Shown: in pieces, positions 9,342 to 16,480 of the stretch
Numbering within the stretch: the stretch's first letter is position 1
Layout: every line of letters begins with the position of its first letter
NCBI GenBank assembly: GCA_001769855.1
Contig: MEPP01000021.1
Coordinates: 186,001 to 250,000, forward strand
DNA: 64,000 nucleotides
Reading direction: 5' to 3'
DNA from: Bdellovibrionales bacterium GWA2_49_15
GTDB lineage: Bacteria > Bdellovibrionota > Bacteriovoracia > Bacteriovoracales > Bacteriovoracaceae
The notes under the pieces: generated by a model
Databases searched by the model: none
What the model saw: only the letters and a program-made list of their open reading frames with translations
What the model was told of the DNA's origin: nothing
Translations under genes and position numbers: made by a program

Positions 9342-10961
9342 ATGACCAAGCAAGTCCTAATCCCTGCTGCAATCTATAATATTTCGGGTGGCGTTTTGAT
9401 TATTTTCCTCCTCGAGTTTCTCGGACCAATCATCGGAATGCCCGTTTTCGGTCCGCCGCTTTTTCGCCTTTTTACCGGGGGGGCTGCCATCACCTTCGGT
9501 CTTGGCTATCTCGCCGCCGCCCAAGATTTTGAACGACACAAATTCCTGGTCACCTTGGGGGCGGGACTAAAATATTGGGCCTTCTTGATCGCCGCCTACT
9601 GTCTCTGGACCCAGACCATCTCGCTTTTCGTTTTTCTCGCCTTTGGTGTGGTCAACCTGCTCTTCGCCCTTGCTTTTACAGCGCACCATTTGAAAAAGGT
9701 GAAGGGGGCCATGGTTGTCTGTCTGATGTTCCTGCCCCTGATCGGATCGGCGCAAGGCCTGCCGGATGTTTTAAAAGAGGTCCTCAAGCCCGGTTTCACA
9801 CCCAGCGATGATCCCGCCGATTATCCTCTCGTGTTACCGAGGAAATTCCATGTTGAGCTCAGTGAGCCTCTGTGGATTGTGCCTTCCAAAAATCTTCCCG
9901 CAACCTTGGCCTTGAACAAATCTAACAACAATGTTGCCATCACCATTCAAAATGGCACAATTTTTATGGCCTTTCGCAATTCCAAAACCCACTTCGCCAG
10001 TAAGAAAAGCAAGATGGTGGTGATCTCAAGCCAGGATGGCGCGAAATGGGACGTGGAGGCCGAAATATCTTTAAAAAAAGACTGCCGCGAGCCGCAGTTT
10101 GTTAACGATGGAAAAAACCTGCACCTGACTTTTTTCTCGGCCGGAACCTCGCCCTTCAAATTTGAGCCTGGAGATGTGGTCCGTTATACCCGAACTTCCC
10201 GCAACACCTGGGAAGGGCCGCACCGATTCTTGGAGAAAGGCGAGGTCATGTGGGACGTCAAAAAACGCTTTGGTGAGTGGTACATGACCTCCTACTCGGG
10301 ATCGCACTACAATATTTTTGGCCCCTCAAAAGTCGATTTGCATTTTAAAAAATCCCTCGATGGTTTGAACTATACCCCGGTGGAGGGACGCGAAACCGTC
10401 TATCAGGGCGGAGTTTCAGAAACGGGTTTTGAGTTTGATCACCTCGGCAACTTGTGGGGCGTGACACGCAATGAGGATGGCGATCAGAGTGGCTTCGGCC
10501 ATCAGGTGATTTTTGCTGAGAAAGAAAACCTTTCCTCCTGGCAATTTCCGGAAAAATCTTCCCCCGAAATTTTCATGAGTCCAAAAATGTTTCGTCATCA
10601 GACGGATCTGTTTTTAATCGGCCGCCGTCAGCTAGGAAAACATCCCTTTGATCGCACACCGGAACTTTGGGGAATGCCCATTCGGCGCTTGGCCAACTGG
10701 TTGGGATATTCATTCACACCTAAGGCCACAACACTCTATAAAATCGACCAGACGACAAAACAGGTTCATCCCGTCCTTGACCTTCCCTCGGCCGGCGACA
10801 CCGCCTTTCCCAGTATTGTGAGACTGGACGGCCATCGTTTTTTGGTCGCCAACTATACTTCCCGGCCGGACCGGCGGAAAATTTCCTGGATTCGCGGGCA
10901 GCTTGGGCAGACGTATCTCTATCTCATCTTGCTAAACTTTAAGCCGGAATCATTGCGATGA
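9342..10961 (+). CDS. Membrane protein fused to a beta-propeller-like exported domain
   Basis: About 539 residues; GGAGG sits six bases before the ATG at 9342. Residues 1-115 hold four hydrophobic segments in a DoxX-like arrangement. A fifth hydrophobic stretch around 124-138 ends in GSAQG and looks like a classical signal peptide. From about 160 on the sequence is beta-rich, with repeated phrases such as GTIFMAFRNS, DGKNLHLTFF, GEWYMTSYS and LGNLWGVTRNEDG, which suggests a five- or six-bladed propeller of the sialidase/glycosidase type. No catalytic set is recognised. An in-frame ATG at 9711 with GGGGG just upstream could be an internal start giving a free secreted propeller. Confidence 0.65.
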   Translation: MTKQVLIPAAIYNISGGVLIIFLLEFLGPIIGMPVFGPPLFRLFTGGAAITFGLGYLAAAQDFERHKFLVTLGAGLKYWAFLIAAYCLWTQTISLFVFLAFGVVNLLFALAFTAHHLKKVKGAMVVCLMFLPLIGSAQGLPDVLKEVLKPGFTPSDDPADYPLVLPRKFHVELSEPLWIVPSKNLPATLALNKSNNNVAITIQNGTIFMAFRNSKTHFASKKSKMVVISSQDGAKWDVEAEISLKKDCREPQFVNDGKNLHLTFFSAGTSPFKFEPGDVVRYTRTSRNTWEGPHRFLEKGEVMWDVKKRFGEWYMTSYSGSHYNIFGPSKVDLHFKKSLDGLNYTPVEGRETVYQGGVSETGFEFDHLGNLWGVTRNEDGDQSGFGHQVIFAEKENLSSWQFPEKSSPEIFMSPKMFRHQTDLFLIGRRQLGKHPFDRTPELWGMPIRRLANWLGYSFTPKATTLYKIDQTTKQVHPVLDLPSAGDTAFPSIVRLDGHRFLVANYTSRPDRRKISWIRGQLGQTYLYLILLNFKPESLR

Positions 10962-11057
10962 ATCTTGGCGGCCTCCAATAGAGTCTTCCACTAGTTAGCG
11001 GTCTTTTTGGTATTTTTTTCCTCCCCGACTATACTGGTTGTGACTCCCGATCGGTTC

Positions 11058-11063
11058 TATAAT
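11058..11063 (+). promoter_or_regulatory. Possible sigma-70 -10 box
   Basis: A perfect TATAAT lies 32 bases upstream of the start codon at 11095. The corresponding -35 (TGGTTG, 17 bases upstream) is poor, so this is only a weak promoter call for the protease gene. Confidence 0.3.
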
Positions 11064-11094
11064 TTATATTGGGATTACGCTCTAGGGTAGCAAA

Positions 11095-13137
11095 ATGGCG
11101 AAAGTCTTTTTCCTTATTCACATTTTATGGACTTTCTTTTTTGCAACTATGGGTGCGGCCGCAGAGTGCGTGACTGACACGCGGCCGAATTGCCATTTGG
11201 CCTTTGCCACCAACAAAATTTGCATCCGCCCCTGTCAGAGTGCGGGGTCCTCAGGCATGTGGGAAATTACCTTTGGAAGCGACTGTAGCGGGCCCCAATT
11301 TGAAGCGATAAACGGCCAATGTGTGAGGGCCGGAGGCACTTTTGAGTTCCGTGAAGGCGGAAGCGCTTTAGTGACGGCGACTCCAACTCCCACTCCGACT
11401 CCCGTTCCTACCGCCATACCTGCTCCCGATCGACGTGAAACCTTTAGTATCAGCTGGCATTGCCCCCAGGCCGCCGGCGCGACCCATGACATACCCATTT
11501 CCAGCAGCGTTAGCTTTACCTATCCCTTCACCACATCCGGTAAAGAGCACGGCCCGCTCGATTGGGAAAATTGGAAACGCCTGATCGCTCCCGCCAAAAA
11601 TAGTGGCACGGATTATTTTGAGTGTATGTATCTTGCCACCATGAAGCTTATGGAAGAGGTGCGCAAACGATGCGTGGCCTTCGAGAGAAATAGTGGAACT
11701 TCGCTTAAATCGGCAACCGCCAAATGTTCCTCGGTGATCAAGACCAATTTATTGAAAGACCTTTTGGATGAGCAGGCGGAAATCGGCCAAGAGGCGTTGG
11801 AGCGGAACGCCCGGCCTAATTTTTTACCCAATGATTCCATGGGGGCGTTGCCACCAGGGGTGACCCGGGAGCAGGTGTTTGCGGGCATCACTCAGGGGAT
11901 GAGAAAAAACTGTGTTGTCAGTGCTGTTCCTCCCGAGTATGCCTACTATGCTTACAGCGCGGAATTTATCCAGCAGTTTATAACCCCTTCGGGTGAGACT
12001 CCGCCCAGAGGGCTATTCTCCACCATCAAAGACAAAAACTGTCGTGAGAAGATTATGCTTTCGTACATGGATATTGCCGCCCAGGTGCAACCTTCGCGCA
12101 GTCAATGTCCAAGCCAATCCAGCGATCCGATCTGTGTTCGTCTGAAAACTGGAACCGTGGCCCTTCTTGAGGCGGTGCGAGGATTAGATGCCAATTTAAA
12201 AACGGTGCTCAGTGATCGCGTCATTGCTTGCTTGAATCTCGTCTCCGATCCTTCGACCCGCGCCAAGGACCTTGCCGAGACGGTGCGGGATGCCCTCCAG
12301 TGCGTAAGCCTGGCCGTGGGTGAGGCCAAGGGCATTGATCGGCCCGATTCGGGCACAGGTCTTGGGAGCAAGTATCGTTTGAAGAAAACCGGTGAGAAAA
12401 GTTTTGTGGCCCAGTTAAATTTAAATTTCAAAACGGCCCAAGGTCAAAGCAGCTCAACACTCAACTCCCGATACAGGGGCAAAGTGACTCAGTGCTTGAA
12501 TCGCGTGAATGGACAGTTAAAAGGGCCGGATGGACAGAGCTTAAAAATTGAGCTTGGGCCGCAGACTGGTGCCGCGGCCGCACCGCCGGTTTCAATTCGC
12601 ATTCAAAGCGCCGATTCTCGTTCGAACAGTGGCAACTGGGAATCGGATATTCGGTGCGATACCGTTTTGCATGAGCTGCTCCACCTGCTCGGGCTGGTGG
12701 ACGAGTATGAGGAAAAACTCATAGGATACACTACCGATGATGACGGTAATTTTGTCTATCGTGAATCCAGTGCGTCCAATGATAGTTCCTTCTATAATTG
12801 TCGCGCTCAGGGCCCTGAGGATTCGATCATGAGTGATCACGAGCAGGCCTTCAGCGAGAGCGGCTTTACCTTCAACTGTTCTGAAGGAAGTGAGGCGGAA
12901 AGTGACGCCTGCGATTTTTTGCCCGCGGCCCCCACTGATGCCGATGCCCGTTCTCTGCTTGAGACCGCCCACTTCAATGCCATCGTTAATCCGGGTTGCA
13001 GTGCCAAAAATAAAACATATTATCAGTGCGCCCAGTACGCCTATCAGACTACCCGAGATCGTTATGGCCTGGGCTGCAAGCGCGGCTCCCGACCAACCCA
13101 GTGTACGAATAATTCAACCAGTTGGGTGGGACGGTGA
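11095..13137 (+). CDS. Secreted metzincin-like zinc metallopeptidase
   Basis: 680 residues with a signal peptide ending near GAAA (about 22). A cysteine-rich segment (25-90) is joined by a Thr-Pro linker (about 96-110) to a large helical region, and the peptidase domain lies near the C-terminus. The zinc motif is HELLHLLGLVDEY, with His526, Glu527, His530, Gly533 and Asp536. An aspartate in the third ligand position recalls snapalysin-type and M64-type enzymes rather than the usual His. Many paired cysteines suggest disulfides and action outside the cytoplasm. The next gene overlaps its stop (GTGA), so the two products are probably made together. The substrate is unknown. Confidence 0.75.
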   Translation: MAKVFFLIHILWTFFFATMGAAAECVTDTRPNCHLAFATNKICIRPCQSAGSSGMWEITFGSDCSGPQFEAINGQCVRAGGTFEFREGGSALVTATPTPTPTPVPTAIPAPDRRETFSISWHCPQAAGATHDIPISSSVSFTYPFTTSGKEHGPLDWENWKRLIAPAKNSGTDYFECMYLATMKLMEEVRKRCVAFERNSGTSLKSATAKCSSVIKTNLLKDLLDEQAEIGQEALERNARPNFLPNDSMGALPPGVTREQVFAGITQGMRKNCVVSAVPPEYAYYAYSAEFIQQFITPSGETPPRGLFSTIKDKNCREKIMLSYMDIAAQVQPSRSQCPSQSSDPICVRLKTGTVALLEAVRGLDANLKTVLSDRVIACLNLVSDPSTRAKDLAETVRDALQCVSLAVGEAKGIDRPDSGTGLGSKYRLKKTGEKSFVAQLNLNFKTAQGQSSSTLNSRYRGKVTQCLNRVNGQLKGPDGQSLKIELGPQTGAAAAPPVSIRIQSADSRSNSGNWESDIRCDTVLHELLHLLGLVDEYEEKLIGYTTDDDGNFVYRESSASNDSSFYNCRAQGPEDSIMSDHEQAFSESGFTFNCSEGSEAESDACDFLPAAPTDADARSLLETAHFNAIVNPGCSAKNKTYYQCAQYAYQTTRDRYGLGCKRGSRPTQCTNNSTSWVGR

Positions 13138-13769
13138 AGATTTTTTTTCTGACCCTCCTGTTTTCTTTGACACTGATTAGTTTGGCGGCTGAAGTGCCCG
13201 AGGTGGTGGTTCTCAAGGTTCAACGTGAGTTAGGTACAGGATTAGAACAGCTGGCACTCACCTTTGGGCCAAAACAAATTGTCATGACAAAAAATTCAAA
13301 TTTTATGGATCAACCGTCGTCCTCGGCCTCGATCGGCCTTTTTCATGGGGATTACGACGATGCTTCACGGACCCAATATAAAATGCTTCAGAACATTTTG
13401 GTTCGCCTGAAGGGACAGAAAAAAACTCCCTCGCAGGGCGCAGATCTCGCGCTTGATGAGGAATACCAGTCCCCCCACCGCATCATCATCGGCCTGGGCG
13501 GAAAGGAAATCACCCAAGATTCAATTTACTACCAGGGGCTTTATGATCTCCTAACCAACTCACACACCATGCTCGCCTGGAAAAAGCAGGATGTTGCGCT
13601 GGTGCAAAAGACAGGTTCAGAAATTTCTCTGGCCCAAGACGGGGTCGAAAAAAGGGGGAAACTGACCCCTTATAAAGGGCCAATTAGTAAGTTCAAGTGT
13701 CGTTCTGTGGGCGGGCAGCGCTTGCATTGTCCCGTCTCAGGTTACGGTGGAGTTTACCTGCCAGAATAA
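13134..13769 (+). CDS. Exported protein of unknown function, coupled to the metzincin
   Basis: 211 residues from a GTG at 13134, which overlaps the stop of the protease gene. A signal peptide (MKIFFLTLLFSLTLISLAA) is followed by a mature part with no family I recognise. It contains an EVVVLKVQRELG strand, a GLGGKE turn and only two cysteines, near the C-terminus. The translational coupling suggests that it works with the protease, for example as an inhibitor, chaperone or targeting partner. That role is inference. Confidence 0.6.
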   Translation: MKIFFLTLLFSLTLISLAAEVPEVVVLKVQRELGTGLEQLALTFGPKQIVMTKNSNFMDQPSSSASIGLFHGDYDDASRTQYKMLQNILVRLKGQKKTPSQGADLALDEEYQSPHRIIIGLGGKEITQDSIYYQGLYDLLTNSHTMLAWKKQDVALVQKTGSEISLAQDGVEKRGKLTPYKGPISKFKCRSVGGQRLHCPVSGYGGVYLPE

Positions 13770-13875
13770 TCACGTATCATGCTGTTTTTACGAGAATACC
13801 TAAATGAGCAAATAATCGTATTCCGAGCTATTTTTTGCTTCAAATCATACGACCAAAATACTATGCTGTTTCGCG

Positions 13876-16404
13876 ATGAATTTTCACAACAACCAAGCAC
13901 TTTCTTTGCTGTTTGCCTCGGCAGCGATTTTTTTATCCGGCCTGTCAACGGCCGTGGCTGAACAGCTTTCCGATCGACACGTCGACTGGCGCAATAGCTC
14001 GGCCTGGGCCACCGTTGTTGGAAATTCTCCAGACACAAAAGAATATCTGCTGCGCACCTCCCTCATGCTTAGGGATGACCTGCCTCGCAGCAAAGAAATT
14101 CAGATTCGTGAGAACCGAAACTATCCCGTGATCAGAACCGACTCACCGCTCTTTGACTCCATCTATGCCATGTCGATCAAGGAAGTCGATGAGAATGCGG
14201 TGGAAGAAGTGCGCGACAGCTCATTTTCAACCGAACGTTGCCAGTGCTTTGAAACCGGGCGCAAGTGGACCTATGTCTGGACGAGAGACATCTCTTACTC
14301 CGCCCATCTGGCGCTTGGCGGGTTAAATCAGGGGCGAACCAAGAACACCTTGCTGTTCAAGATTTCTAAACGGCGAAATCAGTCGGAGGACACGGTTGAG
14401 ATCATTCAAGATACCGGTACCGGGGGAAGCTGGCCTTTAAGCACCGATCGGGTGGTGTGGGCCATGGCCGCCTGGGAGCTTCTGCAACATTTGGACGGTC
14501 AGGAAAGAAGCAATTTTCTCAAGACGTCCTTTCGCGCCATTCAAAATTCAGTCGAGAACGATCTGCTGGCCTCCTTCGATCCCTATGATGGACTCTACAC
14601 CGGCGAACAGTCCTTTCTCGATTGGCGAGAGCAGACTTATCCCCGCTGGGTAGGCGACAACGTCGTCCATGTGGGCATGTCCAAATCACTGTCCACCAAT
14701 ATTGCCCACTACATGGCACTCAAAACCTTGAGCTTAATGGCCTCGGAGTTACAGCGAACCACAGACCAAGAGCGCTACCAGAAGCTGGCAACAGAGCTTG
14801 CCCGCAAAATTAATAGCTACTTCTGGGATGAGCAAAAAGGTCTGTACCGGGCCTATCTGATCACCTATCTGGATCGCGCTCCGGTGGATAAATATGACTT
14901 GCTGGGAAATGCCTTGGCGGTACTGGCGGAAATTCCCCAAACGGAAGCACAGAAAAATTGTTTGGATAATTACCCCATGGTCCTGGCAGGCGCGCCGGTC
15001 ATCTGGCCCCAGGCCCAGGAAATGGCCATCTATCACAACCGCGCCATCTGGCCCTTTGTGACGGCTTACGCCATGCTGGCCGCGAGCAAGAACCATCAGG
15101 CCGCTCTGTTCAATCATCTCTTTCGTTCTATGATTCGTGGTGCCGCCCTCAATCTTTCCAATATGGAAAACTTCGAATTTCTCTCGATGAACAACTGGCT
15201 GGACGATGGCAATCTTTCAGGGCCGGTGGTGAACTCCCAGAGACAGTTATGGTCGGTGGCGGGAATGCTGGCGGTTCAGCTACGCATGATCTTTGGTCTG
15301 GAGGTGGAAACAGCGGGTCTGCGCTTTAATCCTTTTCTCACGGCCCAGATCAGAAACACTATCTTCAAAAATAGCAACGAGCTGAAGCTGAGCGGCTACC
15401 GCTACCTAGGCAAGCTGATCAACGTGCGAATCAAGCTTCCAGCATCATCCGGCGATGTTGATGAGAAGACCTATTACGTGATGACCGAGAGCGTGCTGAA
15501 TGGAACCGCAAGGCAAGATCATTTGAAATTCATCACCAAAGAAGAACTGCAGCCCCAAAACGAGCTGGTCATCACTCTGGCATCGCCCCAAAAAAGTCCC
15601 GGAAATATAAAATTGAAGAAGCTGGACAACCCTTATGGTTTATCCAGCAATGATTATGAGGCCCTCTACGCCCCGGAGACGCCGCAACTTTTCGCCATTG
15701 GCAATAGGGGGGGATTCCCGGAACTCATCTTCCAGAGCGAGTCATATCGAAATATTTCCTACAATATTTATAGAAATGGGATACCGCTCAAAAAACAGCT
15801 CCGGCAAAAAGCCTTTGTCGACAATAGCTGGGAGCGCGGGCCCACCGCCTGCTATGTGGTGGAAGCCGTTTTTGATAGCAGTGGCAACCGCTCGCTCCAT
15901 TCTGAGCCTCAGTGTTTTTGGGAGAGCGACTCAATTGCCGTCCTTCCGGTGACGAGTAGTGCCGACCTCAGCTACTTCACCGACCGTGGTCGAAACTTTG
16001 TTCGACTGGGGGATGGTCAGCAAGAATTTCTGGAGTTCAGAAATTTTTCTCCCGCCAAATCGGGAACGTTTGCCATGCAGGTAAATTACAATAATCTTGG
16101 GTATCTCAATACGGGCATTACCGCCGCGGTGAAGAAGGTTCAGGTCATCGACCAGGAGAGCGGAGAGGTGACCGGGACGGGTGTTTTTATGATGCCCCAT
16201 CACACCAGTGACCGCCCCTGGATCGACTCCAGCTTTGTAACTGTGCCGCTCTCCAAAAATGGCCGTTACACCATCCGAATCAGCGATTTTTACAACATGT
16301 CTTATTTTGAGCACTTCGTGAATTATCTCTATCGGGGCGGACGCAACGGCCAGTACAATCAGGTTAATATCGCGGAGCTTAAAATTCTTTTCATGGCCCC
16401 TTAA
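13876..16404 (+). CDS. Exported six-hairpin glycosidase-like protein
   Basis: 842 residues with a signal peptide cleaved near STAVA (about 28). Residues about 70-500 match the alpha/alpha six-hairpin glycosidase pattern (amylo-1,6-glucosidase/GH63/GH15-like folds): TYVWTRDISYSAHLALGG, STDRVVWAMAAWELL, GDNVVHVGMSKSLSTN and YHNRAIWPFVTAYAML. Acidic residues in the WTRD and EMENFEF-like regions are candidates for catalysis, but the exact family is unclear. From about 610 there are beta-sandwich modules (one fibronectin-like, one carbohydrate-binding-like). It lies 76 bases before a GH31 gene on the same strand, so both probably digest the same alpha-glucan outside the cytoplasm. Confidence 0.65.
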   Translation: MNFHNNQALSLLFASAAIFLSGLSTAVAEQLSDRHVDWRNSSAWATVVGNSPDTKEYLLRTSLMLRDDLPRSKEIQIRENRNYPVIRTDSPLFDSIYAMSIKEVDENAVEEVRDSSFSTERCQCFETGRKWTYVWTRDISYSAHLALGGLNQGRTKNTLLFKISKRRNQSEDTVEIIQDTGTGGSWPLSTDRVVWAMAAWELLQHLDGQERSNFLKTSFRAIQNSVENDLLASFDPYDGLYTGEQSFLDWREQTYPRWVGDNVVHVGMSKSLSTNIAHYMALKTLSLMASELQRTTDQERYQKLATELARKINSYFWDEQKGLYRAYLITYLDRAPVDKYDLLGNALAVLAEIPQTEAQKNCLDNYPMVLAGAPVIWPQAQEMAIYHNRAIWPFVTAYAMLAASKNHQAALFNHLFRSMIRGAALNLSNMENFEFLSMNNWLDDGNLSGPVVNSQRQLWSVAGMLAVQLRMIFGLEVETAGLRFNPFLTAQIRNTIFKNSNELKLSGYRYLGKLINVRIKLPASSGDVDEKTYYVMTESVLNGTARQDHLKFITKEELQPQNELVITLASPQKSPGNIKLKKLDNPYGLSSNDYEALYAPETPQLFAIGNRGGFPELIFQSESYRNISYNIYRNGIPLKKQLRQKAFVDNSWERGPTACYVVEAVFDSSGNRSLHSEPQCFWESDSIAVLPVTSSADLSYFTDRGRNFVRLGDGQQEFLEFRNFSPAKSGTFAMQVNYNNLGYLNTGITAAVKKVQVIDQESGEVTGTGVFMMPHHTSDRPWIDSSFVTVPLSKNGRYTIRISDFYNMSYFEHFVNYLYRGGRNGQYNQVNIAELKILFMAP

Positions 16405-16480
16405 TTACAAGGGCATTGTATTATTTTCACGGCCTTAATTTTCCATTGATTTTCCCCTCCGGCGGAGTGATCTTTCGCCC

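Noticed and set aside
11386..11404. Short tandem repeat of ACTCCN in the metzincin gene
   Set aside because: It encodes the Thr-Pro hinge of the protein and needs no other explanation.
13784..13873. Direct repeat ATGCTGTTT before the six-hairpin glycosidase gene
   Set aside because: Only nine bases, two copies, AT-rich region; chance is a sufficient explanation.
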